From Caryophanales bacterium (GTDB lineage: Bacteria > Bacillota_I > Bacilli_A > RFN20 > CAG-826), in assembly GCA_028723545.1 (NCBI GenBank), contig JAQYER010000002.1, positions 1-24,167 on the forward strand: DNA of 24,167 bases, read 5' to 3'. Positions 14,533 through 23,600 of this stretch are shown piece after piece. The translations under genes were made by a program, and so were the position numbers. The notes under the pieces were generated by a model, which worked only from the letters and a program-made list of their open reading frames with translations, did not search any database and was not told the DNA's origin. How positions within the stretch are numbered: position 1 is the stretch's first letter; each line of letters starts with the position of its first letter.

Positions 14533-17079
14533 TTATTTTAAATTAGCTAATTGTTCTTTGTATTTAGCTAATTTTTCTTGTTCAAGCTTAACTTTGGATT
14601 CTGGGGCCTTATTAACAAAGTTTGGATTATTCAACAATCCTTCGCATCGTTTAATCTCGGCTTCTAAATAGGCAATATCTTTTGCTTTTTTAGCGTTTTT
14701 CTCTTCTTCTGTAATGTTATCTTCAATATAGACATTTAAATTATCGTAAACAAATTTAGTGCCCTTAGAATCACTATTAACGACTTTTTTAATGTCACTA
14801 GCAAAGCTAAAACGACTTAAATAATCATTAAATCCTTCAAATAAATCTAATTTAGTTTCAATAACTAATTTAATTTTGTAATTAGGAGCTAATTTAGCAT
14901 TAACTTTATAATTACGAATATCAGTAATTATTTTATATAACAATTCAACTTGGTTAAATTCAATATTAATCTCTTCATATTGTGGATATGATTCAAGCAT
15001 AATTGATTCTAAATGAGATGGTAAATTTAAATATAATTCCTCTGAAATAAATGGAGCGTAAGGATAAATCATTAAGATAATGTTCTTTAGAACATCTACT
15101 AATACTGATTTAATAATTTTCTTATATTGTTCATCGTTAATATTTAAACTAACCTTACTCATTTCAAGATAATTTGAACAGAAATCATCATAAACAAAAT
15201 TATATAAATAAGTTGACGCTAAAGAATATTCATATTTATCCATTGCGTTTCCAACTTCTTTAATCGTTTTATTCATTCGGATAATAATATCTCTTTCAAC
15301 TGGTTTTAAATCCGAAATTTGATAATTCACATATTCAAAATCACTTCCAAGATTTTCTAATACATATCTAGCGCTATTCCAAATCTTATTTAAATAATTA
15401 GAAGAAGCAATTACTTTTTCTTCCATATAACGTATATCTTGTCCAGGTGCTGAACCGGTAGTTAAGAAATATCTTAATGCATCAACACCATATTTATCGA
15501 TAACATCGATTGGATCAATACCATTTCCTAATGATTTAGACATTTTTCTTCCTTTTGAGTCACGAATTAATCCATGGATTAAACAATCTTTAAATGGTGA
15601 TTCTTTTGTAAATTCTAATGAATCAAATATCATTCTAGAAACCCAGAAGAAAATAATATCATAAGCAGTTACTAATAAATTATTTGGGAAATATCTTTTT
15701 AAATCATCGGTGTTATTAGGCCAACCTAATGTTGCGAATGGCCATAAAGCACTAGAAAACCACGTATCTAAGACGTCTTCATCTTGATGATAACCTTCTA
15801 GGTTAATATCTTCTTCACTGACAATAACATCGCCACTATCATTATAATAAGCTGGTATACGATGTCCCCACCATAATTGACGAGAAATACACCAATCATC
15901 AACATTTTCCATCCATTGTCTAAATGTGTTATCAAAACGCTTTGGAACAAAATTGACAGTTGATTTATTTAATGCTTGTTCGGCTAAAGGACGCATTTTA
16001 ACAAACCATTGCTTTGATAAAAATGGTTCAACAACTGTTCCACTTCTTTCAGAATGTCCAACTTGGTGTTCAATTTCTTCTATTTTTAATAGAAGACCTT
16101 TTTTATCAATATCATTCACTAATGCATCGCGGCATTCATAACGGTCCATTCCAACATATTTACCACAAATATCATTCATTGTGGCGTCAACATTCATACA
16201 TTTGATTTTTTCTAAATGATATTTTTCTGATAAAGCAAAGTCATTTGGGTCATGGGCAGGTGTGCATTTCATCGCTCCTGTACCAAATTCGATATCAACA
16301 TAATCATCACCCATAATTGGTAATTGTTCATCGTTTGCAGGATTAATGACTTTTTTACCAATTAAATGTTTATATCTTGGATCTTCAGGATTAACAAATA
16401 CAGCAACGTCGCCAAACATTGTTTCAGGTCTTGTTGTCGCAACAATTAAATATTCATCGCTTCCAACAATTGGATATTTGAAATAATAAAATTTTCCCTT
16501 TTCGTTTTCATAAACGACTTCAATATTAGATAAAGCTGTTCTTAATTCAGGGTCATAATTAATAATACGTTCTCCGCGATATATTAATCCTTTATCATAT
16601 AAATTTTTAAAAACGCGTTTTACCGCTTTTTGCATTCCGTCATCTAAAGTAAATCTTTCGCGAGTATAATCTAACGCTAAACCCATTTTAGCCCATTGTT
16701 TATGAATATTATCAGCGTATTCATATTTCCATTCCCAAGCTTTTTCTAAGAATTTTTCTCTACCTAAATCATAACGAGTTATACCTTCTTTGCGAAGTTT
16801 CTCTTCGACTTTAGCTTGAGTGGCAATTCCAGCGTGGTCCATACCAGGAAGCCATAAAACATCATAACCTTTCATTTTTTTATATCGGGCAGTAATGTCT
16901 TGTACAGTCGTGTTCCAAGCGTGACCTAAATGTAATTTACCAGTGACATTTGGAGGTGGAATAACCATGGTAAAAGGAGTTTTTGTTAAATCTTCTCCTG
17001 CTGTAAAATAACCTTTGCTTTTCCAATTGTCGTATTTTCCTTCTTCAACTTTATGAGGATCATATCTTTTTTCTAACAT
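14533..17079 (-). CDS. valS: Valyl-tRNA synthetase
   Basis: 848 residues, class I. The HIGH motif is HLGH (50-53), preceded by the valine-type PPPNVTGKLH. The editing domain includes ATTRPETMFGD (214-224) and GTGAMKCTPAHDPNDF (266-281). The tryptophan-rich WWGHRIPAYY (403-412) and KMSKS (512-516) follow, with the anticodon-binding domain and a C-terminal coiled coil (about 785-848) that contacts tRNA. It charges tRNA-Val and removes mischarged threonine. AGGAGG lies seven bases before the ATG. Expression is controlled by the T-box leader upstream, and a terminator closes the transcript, so valS is a single-gene unit downstream of ysxC. Confidence 0.98.
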   Translation of the reverse strand: MLEKRYDPHKVEEGKYDNWKSKGYFTAGEDLTKTPFTMVIPPPNVTGKLHLGHAWNTTVQDITARYKKMKGYDVLWLPGMDHAGIATQAKVEEKLRKEGITRYDLGREKFLEKAWEWKYEYADNIHKQWAKMGLALDYTRERFTLDDGMQKAVKRVFKNLYDKGLIYRGERIINYDPELRTALSNIEVVYENEKGKFYYFKYPIVGSDEYLIVATTRPETMFGDVAVFVNPEDPRYKHLIGKKVINPANDEQLPIMGDDYVDIEFGTGAMKCTPAHDPNDFALSEKYHLEKIKCMNVDATMNDICGKYVGMDRYECRDALVNDIDKKGLLLKIEEIEHQVGHSERSGTVVEPFLSKQWFVKMRPLAEQALNKSTVNFVPKRFDNTFRQWMENVDDWCISRQLWWGHRIPAYYNDSGDVIVSEEDINLEGYHQDEDVLDTWFSSALWPFATLGWPNNTDDLKRYFPNNLLVTAYDIIFFWVSRMIFDSLEFTKESPFKDCLIHGLIRDSKGRKMSKSLGNGIDPIDVIDKYGVDALRYFLTTGSAPGQDIRYMEEKVIASSNYLNKIWNSARYVLENLGSDFEYVNYQISDLKPVERDIIIRMNKTIKEVGNAMDKYEYSLASTYLYNFVYDDFCSNYLEMSKVSLNINDEQYKKIIKSVLVDVLKNIILMIYPYAPFISEELYLNLPSHLESIMLESYPQYEEINIEFNQVELLYKIITDIRNYKVNAKLAPNYKIKLVIETKLDLFEGFNDYLSRFSFASDIKKVVNSDSKGTKFVYDNLNVYIEDNITEEEKNAKKAKDIAYLEAEIKRCEGLLNNPNFVNKAPESKVKLEQEKLAKYKEQLANLK

Positions 17080-17087
17080 TGTTTTAC

Positions 17088-17319
17088 CTCCAAAAAAATA
17101 AAAAGCATCCTTTAATAAGGACGCTTATGTAAACGCGGTACCACCTTAATTCATATATATCAATGATATATATACACTTAATTAATCTTTAACGAGGATT
17201 ATTCGGAATATTTCTATTCTGCCTCCTAAGCGACCATAATTAGGCTCCTATATTATCTTTTCAGCTACCGATAATTCTCTTTTATAGCAAAGCTTCTAAT
17301 TAACTTCTTATTCAACGGC
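17088..17319 (-). ncRNA. T-box leader of valS (tRNA-Val sensing)
   Basis: On the minus strand the leader carries AAGGTGGTACCGCG (17134-17147), an almost perfect T-box. Its TGGT (17140-17143) would pair with the ACCA end of uncharged tRNA-Val. An upstream stem-I-like region contains GGTAGCTGAAAAG (17257-17269), close to the conserved distal stem I loop. A terminator follows: AAGCGTCCTT, loop ATTA, AAGGATGCTT (17103-17126), then a T-run. Uncharged tRNA should stabilise the antiterminator and turn valS on. A GTC at 17232-17234 is a possible valine specifier codon, but I could not fold stem I with certainty. Confidence 0.93.
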
Positions 17320-17325
17320 TAATTA

Positions 17326-17354
17326 ATTATATGATACTAATTTTAAATTAACAA
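17326..17354 (-). promoter_or_regulatory. valS promoter
   Basis: Minus strand TTGTTA (17349-17354), exactly 17 bases, then TATAAT (17326-17331). The predicted start near 17319 leads straight into the T-box leader. It lies 26 bases after the ysxC stop. Confidence 0.75.
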
Positions 17355-17379
17355 TAAAATTAATAAGTAGATGATTTTG

Positions 17380-17958
17380 TTATTCAATAAATTGAGAAAT
17401 GATTTTTCGGACTTCATCAAGTGATTTATTGTTATTAATTGATGTCAAAAGACATTGTTCATTAGGGAAATATGTTTTCGCATTTTTTAAAGCTTGATAT
17501 TTTTCACTTTGATTTAATTTATCCATTTTTGTCATTATAATGACAAATGGGATTTGATTATCAATAACAAATTGATAAAAATCTAAATCATCATCCGTTG
17601 GAGCGTGTCTTGAATCAATTAAAAATAATACTAATTTTAATTGGTCATTGTCATTAAAAAACGTCTCCATCATTTTTGAGAAATTATTTGTGTGACGACT
17701 GCCTGAAGCGGTATATCCATATCCAGGTGCATCAACTAGATAAAATTTATCATCGATTGAATAATAATTTAATAATATTGTATGTCCTGGTTTTGATGAA
17801 ACATACGCTAAAGATTTATGATTTGTTAAAGCGTTAATTAATGAAGATTTACCAACATTAGATTTTCCGACAAAAAGAACTTCGTCTAATTTTTTTTCTG
17901 GTCGATATGTAATATCGGGACTAGATTTAATAAATGTGGCTTTATTAAAATTAATCAT
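17380..17958 (-). CDS. ysxC: Ribosome biogenesis GTPase YsxC/EngB
   Basis: 192 residues from the ATG at 17958. An upstream ATG at 17988 lies deep inside lon and adds ten unlikely residues. The motifs are GKSNVGKSS (31-39, P-loop), T60 (switch I, in PGHTILLNYY), DAPGYGY (76-82, G3) and TKMDK (143-147, G4). YsxC is needed for late assembly of the 50S subunit. The start overlaps the end of lon by eight bases (ATGATTAA), so the two are translationally coupled, as lonA-ysxC is an adjacent pair in Bacillus. No strong ribosome binding site of its own is seen. Confidence 0.96.
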   Translation of the reverse strand: MINFNKATFIKSSPDITYRPEKKLDEVLFVGKSNVGKSSLINALTNHKSLAYVSSKPGHTILLNYYSIDDKFYLVDAPGYGYTASGSRHTNNFSKMMETFFNDNDQLKLVLFLIDSRHAPTDDDLDFYQFVIDNQIPFVIIMTKMDKLNQSEKYQALKNAKTYFPNEQCLLTSINNNKSLDEVRKIISQFIE

Positions 17959-20284
17959 TTTTCTCAAAAGCGACTTTAATCGCATCATCTACTTGTTCCA
18001 TTAAAACGATTTGTAATCCTTCTTTAACTTCTTTTGGAAGTTCAGATACGTCTTTTTCATTTTCTTTTGGAACGATAATTGTTTTAATTCCGGTGCGGAG
18101 AGCCGCTAAAGATTTTTCTCTTAATCCACCGATCGCGTGAGCTTGTCCACGAAGATTTACTTCACCAGTCATTGCCACTAAATTTGATACTTTAGTGTTT
18201 GTTAATGATGAAATTACCGCTAATGTAATTGCGATACCTGCCGATGGTCCATCTTTTGGAGTTGCACCATCAGGGAAATGAATATGAATATCATTCTTTT
18301 CAAATATTTCAGAATCAATATTATATTTCTTCGCACTTGCTTTAATATAGTCAACAGCAATTGAGGCTGATTCTTTCATTACATCTCCTAAAGATCCAGT
18401 TAAGATTAATTGGCCTTTTCCTGGGAAATGATTAACTTCAATTGGTAAAGTCGCACCACCAGCTTGTGTGTAAGCAAGACCAGTAACGATACCGACTTGT
18501 GGTTTCTTTTCTAATCGATCTGGATAAAAAGGTGCTTTTCCTAAATATTTATATACTTCTTTTGGAGTAATTGTAACTGATTTAATTTCAGGATTTGATA
18601 ATATATCAACAATTACTTTTCTCATTATTGAAGCAATTTTACGGTCGAGTTCACGAACTCCAGATTCCATTGTATATTCTTGAATAATTGTTTTATATGC
18701 TTTTGGAGTAAATTTAATTTGTTTTGAATTTAATCCATTTAATTTTAATTGCTTTTCATATAACCATTTTTCAGCAATTTGAAGTTTTTCATATAATGTA
18801 TATGTATTAACTTCAATTAATTCTAAACGGTCTCTTAATGGAGCAGGAATAGAACTTAAATCATTCGCAGTTGCGATAAATAAAACATTTGATAAATCAT
18901 ATGATTCTTCAAGATAATTATCGTTAAATGCAAAATTTTGTTCAGGATCAAGAACTTCTAATAATGCACTGGCAGGATCACCTTTATATGAAGAAGCTAA
19001 TTTATCAACTTCATCAAGAAGGATAACTGGATTAATCGTGCCCGCTCTTCTCATGCCATAAATAATTCTACCTGGCATTGATCCAACATATGTTCGACGA
19101 TGGCCTCTAATTTCAGATTCATCCGAAATACCACCTAATGAAGCTTTAAAGAATTTTCTTCCTAACGCTCTAGCGATTGATTTACCTAAAGAAGTTTTAC
19201 CAACACCTGGTGGACCATATAAACAAAGAATTGGAGCTTTTAAATTACCAGTCATTTTCTTAACAGCTAAATATTCAACAATTCTCTTTTTAACGTTTTC
19301 AAGTCCAAAATGGTCTTCATCTAAAACTTTTTGAACATTTGCTAAATCATCATTATCTTCAGTTTTTTGATACCATGGAACATCCATTAATGTATCAATA
19401 TAAGCTTTAATTAATGATGCTTCGAGTGTGCCTTGTGGCATCATATCATAACGTTTTAATTCAGAATTAATTTTCTTAACAACGTGTTCAGGATATGGAT
19501 TATTAGCTAATTTTTCGCGAATTGAATCAATACTTGATTCATCATTAGGATCTTCTCCTAATTCTTTTTTAATCGCTTTCATCTTTTCGCGTAAAATATA
19601 TTCTTTTTGAGCTTTTTCACTTGATTGAGTGACATCATCTTGAATTGTTTTATCAATTTCTGAAGATAAATGGGCATTTTGAATATATTGTTTAATTAAT
19701 TTTAAACGTGCATTAATATCAAGAGTTTCTAAAACTTTTTGACGTTCTTCAGTCGTAATTGCTAAATAATTCGCTCCAATATCAGCGAGTTCAGAAGCAG
19801 TAACTCCTTTTGAAAATATATTTTGATGAACACTACGTGGAAGAGCGCCCCACAAATTAGAATCAGATTCAATTGATTTAACAATTTCTTCTGATAAAGA
19901 TAATTCTTCTTTTTGGTCAGAAGAAATATCTTCTAATGGTTCATAGCTCGCTTCAAAATAGCCATCATTATTAAAATCAATGTTAGTTAATTTAACTCTT
20001 TTTGTGCCAGATACTCTAACTCTAACATATGTTTTTAAATCACTATAAGATGTAATTGTGCATAATGTTCCGACTTGATAAATGTCATCTTTAGTAGGAT
20101 TGTTCAATTTAGAATCCTTTTGGGCGACAACAATTAAAACGGAATCATATTTATCCATTGATGTATTAATCGCCGAGATAGTAAAATCCCGTCCAGCGTC
20201 GAGACGTTCGTCTCGTCTAGATGGGAATAATACATAATTCTTGGTGATTAATAAAGGGAGGATGATTTTTGGTTTATTTTCCAT
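17951..20284 (-). CDS. lon: ATP-dependent protease Lon (LonA type)
   Basis: 777 residues, close to Bacillus LonA. An N-terminal substrate-binding domain (about 5-200) and a helical part with a coiled coil precede the AAA+ ATPase, with Walker A GPPGVGKT (357-364) and Walker B ILLDEVDK (421-428). The protease domain has the catalytic pair S681 (KDGPSAG) and K724 (LREKSLAA). Lon degrades damaged and regulatory proteins in the cytoplasm. It has a strong ribosome binding site (AAAGGAGGT) and lies 29 bases after tig, making a chaperone-protease-GTPase run tig-lon-ysxC. The clpX and lonB genes that sit here in Bacillus are missing. No CIRCE is seen near it. Confidence 0.98.
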   Translation of the reverse strand: MENKPKIILPLLITKNYVLFPSRRDERLDAGRDFTISAINTSMDKYDSVLIVVAQKDSKLNNPTKDDIYQVGTLCTITSYSDLKTYVRVRVSGTKRVKLTNIDFNNDGYFEASYEPLEDISSDQKEELSLSEEIVKSIESDSNLWGALPRSVHQNIFSKGVTASELADIGANYLAITTEERQKVLETLDINARLKLIKQYIQNAHLSSEIDKTIQDDVTQSSEKAQKEYILREKMKAIKKELGEDPNDESSIDSIREKLANNPYPEHVVKKINSELKRYDMMPQGTLEASLIKAYIDTLMDVPWYQKTEDNDDLANVQKVLDEDHFGLENVKKRIVEYLAVKKMTGNLKAPILCLYGPPGVGKTSLGKSIARALGRKFFKASLGGISDESEIRGHRRTYVGSMPGRIIYGMRRAGTINPVILLDEVDKLASSYKGDPASALLEVLDPEQNFAFNDNYLEESYDLSNVLFIATANDLSSIPAPLRDRLELIEVNTYTLYEKLQIAEKWLYEKQLKLNGLNSKQIKFTPKAYKTIIQEYTMESGVRELDRKIASIMRKVIVDILSNPEIKSVTITPKEVYKYLGKAPFYPDRLEKKPQVGIVTGLAYTQAGGATLPIEVNHFPGKGQLILTGSLGDVMKESASIAVDYIKASAKKYNIDSEIFEKNDIHIHFPDGATPKDGPSAGIAITLAVISSLTNTKVSNLVAMTGEVNLRGQAHAIGGLREKSLAALRTGIKTIIVPKENEKDVSELPKEVKEGLQIVLMEQVDDAIKVAFEKND

Positions 20285-20313
20285 AAGTTATTACCTCCTT
20301 TTAAAGTAATTAA

Positions 20314-21591
20314 TTATTTTGAGTTATTTGTGACGATAAATTCGTTAATTTTTCTTGAACGTAATTCGCTAGCAAAACGGTTGAGGTCTTTGCCAAGGAT
20401 TTCTTTAACTTGTTCAACTGGCATTGAATATTGTTGAGCGATTTTTTCGAATTCTTGTTCAATTTCTTCTTTTGTAACTGTAATTCCTTCAACTGAAGCA
20501 ACTTTATCTAAGCATAAGAAGGCTGAAATATTTTTCTTTGCATCAACTGATAATTCTTTTTCAAGGTCTTCTTCGTTTTTACCAGTAATTTGTAAATATT
20601 GTTCGAAAGTTAAACCTCTTTGTTCAATTGATTTTTTCATATTTTCTTTCATTGCAGCGACTTCATCTTTAATGATTTCATCAGCAATTTCAATTGTTGA
20701 ATTTTCAACGATCTTATTAACAATTGCGTCGAGTTGAGCGTTCTTAGCTTGAGTGTCTTTATTTGCTAAAAGTGTGTTTCTTTGATTTTCACGTAATTGT
20801 TCGACGTTTGTAACGCCTTCGATTTGTAAATCCGCAATTAAATCTTCATTAACTTCTGGTAATACTTTTTCTTTTACTTCGTGAACTGTGCATTTAAATG
20901 TTGCTTCTTTTCCAGCTAATTCAGGAACGTATTGAGTTGGGAATGTAACAACAACATCTTTTGTTTCACCTGCACTGACACCAACTAATTGATCTTCAAA
21001 TCCTGGAACAAATGAATTTGAACCGAGTTCAAGTGAATAATTATCAGCTTTTCCACCATCAAATTCTTTTCCATCAATTGTGCCGACAAAATCTAAGACA
21101 ACTGTATCACCAGTTTTTGCTGGGCGTTCAACGACATTTAAAGAAGCATTTTGAGCGACTAAGCGGCTAATTGCTTCATCAATTTCTGATTCTGATACTT
21201 CAACTGTTGCTTTTTCAACACCTAAACCTTTGTATTCGCCAAGGCTAACTTCAGGACGAGTGATAATAACAAACTTTAATTCTAATTCAGTATCAGATAC
21301 TTTTGTTACATCAACTGTTGGTTGAGCGAATGGTTGAATTTTTTCTTCTTGTAATACTTCAGTGAACGCTGGTTGAATTGCATCATTAACTGCTTTATTA
21401 ATAATTTCACCTTGAGAAACGTGTTTTCTTGCCATTTCTTCAGGGACATGGCCTTTTCTAAATCCTTTGATTTGGACGTTTTTCGCTAAAGCTTTGAAAG
21501 CCTTTTCTTGAAGCTCTTTCCATTCATTTTCTTCGATTTGGCAAAGGACTTCGATTTTTGATTTTTCTAATTTGTTTACTACTCTTTTCAT
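20314..21591 (-). CDS. tig: Trigger factor, ribosome-bound chaperone and prolyl isomerase
   Basis: 425 residues, the usual length. The ribosome-docking signature is GFRKGHVP (43-50). An FKBP-type isomerase domain lies at about 155-240 (GDTVVLDFVGTIDGKEFDGGKADNYSLELGS...), and the C-terminal helical arms form the cradle that holds nascent chains. AGGAG stands nine bases before the ATG. Leader RNA between this gene and the upstream TPR-like gene carries a nested inverted repeat. Codon use is less AT-biased than the neighbours, fitting strong expression. It is followed by lon. Confidence 0.98.
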   Translation of the reverse strand: MKRVVNKLEKSKIEVLCQIEENEWKELQEKAFKALAKNVQIKGFRKGHVPEEMARKHVSQGEIINKAVNDAIQPAFTEVLQEEKIQPFAQPTVDVTKVSDTELELKFVIITRPEVSLGEYKGLGVEKATVEVSESEIDEAISRLVAQNASLNVVERPAKTGDTVVLDFVGTIDGKEFDGGKADNYSLELGSNSFVPGFEDQLVGVSAGETKDVVVTFPTQYVPELAGKEATFKCTVHEVKEKVLPEVNEDLIADLQIEGVTNVEQLRENQRNTLLANKDTQAKNAQLDAIVNKIVENSTIEIADEIIKDEVAAMKENMKKSIEQRGLTFEQYLQITGKNEEDLEKELSVDAKKNISAFLCLDKVASVEGITVTKEEIEQEFEKIAQQYSMPVEQVKEILGKDLNRFASELRSRKINEFIVTNNSK

Positions 21592-21638
21592 CGATGTGTA
21601 CTCCTATTTATAAAATTGAAACGAGATAAGTATATTTG

Positions 21639-21692
21639 AATATTGCCTTAATTACAAATGAAATGATTAAAAATCATTCAAAAGACAATATT
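21639..21692 (-). repeat. Nested inverted repeat between the TPR-like gene and tig
   Basis: Outer arms AATATTGCC (21639-21647) and GACAATATT (21684-21692) pair with one G-U in the minus-strand RNA. An inner hairpin AATGATT/AATCATT (21662-21668 and 21672-21678) has a three-base loop. The outer arm includes the upstream stop codon. No T-run follows, so it may be an mRNA-stabilising or processing structure rather than a terminator. Confidence 0.4.
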
Positions 21693-22560
21693 AAATAATT
21701 AAGTCAGGTGTTTTTTCTAACACTTTTTTAATTTTTTGTTTTAATTGATCATTTGTGACATCATCATTTGCAATTGATAAATAATCTTTTGCTAAAGATG
21801 TTAACGCTAAACAAAATTCATTTAAATCAACATCATTTAAGACATCATCTGGATAACAATCTAAAACATAATTGTTTAATAATTGGAAAGCGATTTGTTG
21901 GACTGAAGGGTCTTTATATAATTCGCTTTCAATATATTTAATAACTTTTTTAAAGTTATCATCACAAAAAGGTGGTTTTAATTTATTTGGAACGACTGTA
22001 ATTTTCTTTCCATCTTTTAAAATTTGAACTGGTGAAGAAATGTTATTTGAAACAAGTGATATTAAGGCGTATGTTCTTAAACTAGGATGAACGTCTTTAC
22101 GAAGCAAAAATATTTCAATCGGGGTTAATAATTTTAAGATATTGTAATTATCAAGGCTAAACAATACATCCATAATTTTTCCTTGATCATAATGGGATGT
22201 TAATATTTCATCAATTTCATCAATGGTATATGTTTTGTTTTTATTAACATCTTTTCTTTCTTCAATTAATGAAGGAATTTCTTTCAAATATTCTTCAACT
22301 TCTTGAGAAATATATGGCAATTCCAAATATTTTTTATACGCAATTGAAGCTTCATCAAATAGTTCTAATGATAATAATAATTCAATGTGTAATTTAATTA
22401 TATGGAGAGGTTTTTCTTTGACTAATTGAGAATTATTTTCAATTAATTTAATTGCGTCTTCATATAATTTTTCATTAATATAAGCATTCAAAAGAATGAA
22501 CAATTCGTCATTATTTTTTGTGTCTTTTAATTTATTAATTATTTGTTGATATTTATTCAT
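21691..22560 (-). CDS. TPR-like helical protein of unknown function (possibly DUF3196-related)
   Basis: 289 residues, almost all predicted helical. The first 100 show paired helices like tetratricopeptide repeats (LLNAYINEKLYEDAIKLIE, then LLLSLELFDEASIAYKKYLEL). There is a hydrophilic linker around 105-112 and further helical pairs to the C terminus, with no catalytic motif, signal peptide or membrane segment. Layout and length recall the Mollicutes DUF3196 (MPN330-type) family, but this is from memory and unverified. The start overlaps the end of the mscS-type gene by eight bases (ATGAATAA), so translation is coupled. Its place upstream of tig and lon hints at a link to protein folding or ribosomes, but that is only context. 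Confidence 0.7.
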   Translation of the reverse strand: MNKYQQIINKLKDTKNNDELFILLNAYINEKLYEDAIKLIENNSQLVKEKPLHIIKLHIELLLSLELFDEASIAYKKYLELPYISQEVEEYLKEIPSLIEERKDVNKNKTYTIDEIDEILTSHYDQGKIMDVLFSLDNYNILKLLTPIEIFLLRKDVHPSLRTYALISLVSNNISSPVQILKDGKKITVVPNKLKPPFCDDNFKKVIKYIESELYKDPSVQQIAFQLLNNYVLDCYPDDVLNDVDLNEFCLALTSLAKDYLSIANDDVTNDQLKQKIKKVLEKTPDLII

Positions 22561-23491
22561 GTTCTTCTCTATCTTTTAAATCAATAACATTATGTTGAAT
22601 ATGAATATTATTGTTTTTAAATTCTAATATTACTTTTTCATTAAAGTCATACATTAATGACCAATAATCATCATTAGTAGCCCACACCCTTAAAGTCATT
22701 TTAATTCCTGATTCAGTTAATCCAGAAACTAAAGCATTCACTCCTTTATCTTTAATAACTCTTTCGTCATTATTTCCGATATTTAATAATATTGTTTTAA
22801 CTTTTTCAATGTCTTCATCATATGATAATTGAACGGTAATATCTAATCGACGATCTGGTTTACGGTTAATGTTAGTAATAATTGATTTTTGGATATTGCT
22901 ATTAGGTAAATACACTGATTGACCATCAAATGTATATAATTCAGTCATCATAATACCAACTTTAACAACTGTTCCTTCGCATTGACCATAATCATTTTTA
23001 ATTAAAACATATTCATCAACTTGTAATGGTTTATTCGCTATAACGATTAATCCAGACGCAAAACATCCAATAACATCTTGTAACGCTAACCCAAGAGCGA
23101 CAGTTATCGCAGATAACACCCCTGCAGTTGAAGATAAATCAACTCCTAATACCGAAACGACTAAGATTGCAATAAATATCCAATGAATTGCATTGACAAG
23201 AGGAATAATAAATCCTTTTGCAGTTGCTTCAGTTTTAATTAAATCTTTATTAACCTTTTTATTTTTATTTTTCTTATATAAATATATTTTAGGTTGTATT
23301 TTTAATGCTTTTCTTAAGGCAAATTTATATAAAAGAGATAATCCCCATCCAATAAGAATGAATAAAATAGCTAATATGATTCTTTCAAATACTTCAAATG
23401 TTGCGCCACCACCAGCAAAGAAATCACCGATGCGTTTCATAAAATCAATAAACCATTCACCAAATGTTGATGTATAAATTATATGAATCAT
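22553..23491 (-). CDS. MscS-family small-conductance mechanosensitive channel
   Basis: 312 residues from the ATG at 23491, eight bases after AAGGAG. An ATG at 23497 is only two bases from it, and a TTG at 23515 has no support. There are three membrane helices (about 36-56, 94-116 and 121-152). The last is the pore helix, with the glycine/alanine pattern SAITVALGLALQDVIGCFAS typical of MscS. A cytoplasmic beta and alpha/beta vestibule follows (EGTVVKVGIMMTELYTFDGQSVYLPNSNI ...). It releases solutes when membrane tension rises. A lysine/asparagine-rich loop (about 73-87) lies between helices 1 and 2. It is divergent from clpB, sharing 153 bases of regulatory DNA, and is coupled to the TPR-like gene. 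Confidence 0.93.
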   Translation of the reverse strand: MIHIIYTSTFGEWFIDFMKRIGDFFAGGGATFEVFERIILAILFILIGWGLSLLYKFALRKALKIQPKIYLYKKNKNKKVNKDLIKTEATAKGFIIPLVNAIHWIFIAILVVSVLGVDLSSTAGVLSAITVALGLALQDVIGCFASGLIVIANKPLQVDEYVLIKNDYGQCEGTVVKVGIMMTELYTFDGQSVYLPNSNIQKSIITNINRKPDRRLDITVQLSYDEDIEKVKTILLNIGNNDERVIKDKGVNALVSGLTESGIKMTLRVWATNDDYWSLMYDFNEKVILEFKNNNIHIQHNVIDLKDREEHE

Positions 23492-23520
23492 GCTCATTTC
23501 TCCTTTTGTAATCAATGCAT

Positions 23521-23548
23521 ATTATACAGCATATAATTCAAAATGCAA
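23521..23548 (-). promoter_or_regulatory. Candidate promoter of the mscS-type gene
   Basis: Minus strand TTGCAT (23543-23548), a 16 bp spacer and a perfect TATAAT (23521-23526). The start near 23514 is about nine bases upstream of the AAGGAG site. Its -35 lies seven bases from the nearest CIRCE of clpB. Confidence 0.6.
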
Positions 23549-23555
23549 AAAAATT

Positions 23556-23582
23556 TTAGCACTCACTATTGACGAGTGCCAA
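23556..23582 (+). promoter_or_regulatory. CIRCE operator, upstream copy over the clpB -35 box
   Basis: TTAGCACTC (23556-23564), nine bases, GAGTGCCAA (23574-23582): one mismatch to the consensus. It covers the -35 hexamer of clpB. Confidence 0.95.
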
Positions 23583-23596
23583 ATGTTGACTATAAT
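23569..23596 (+). promoter_or_regulatory. clpB heat-shock promoter
   Basis: TTGACG (23569-23574), a 16 bp spacer and a perfect TATAAT (23591-23596). The predicted start is near 23603, inside the downstream CIRCE. This is a vegetative promoter held off by HrcA, not a special sigma promoter. Confidence 0.85.
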
Positions 23597-23600
23597 ATAG

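Noticed and set aside
15926..16205. Overlapping rightward frames inside valS
   Set aside because: Antisense to the conserved catalytic core of ValS; no initiation signals.
20310..20501. Lysine/leucine-rich frame overlapping the 3' end of tig on the same strand
   Set aside because: It is the +1 frame of the trigger factor C-terminal helices, with no ribosome binding site of its own.
23193..23477. Rightward frame inside the mscS-type gene
   Set aside because: Antisense to membrane helices of the channel, which gives hydrophobic-looking but meaningless translation.
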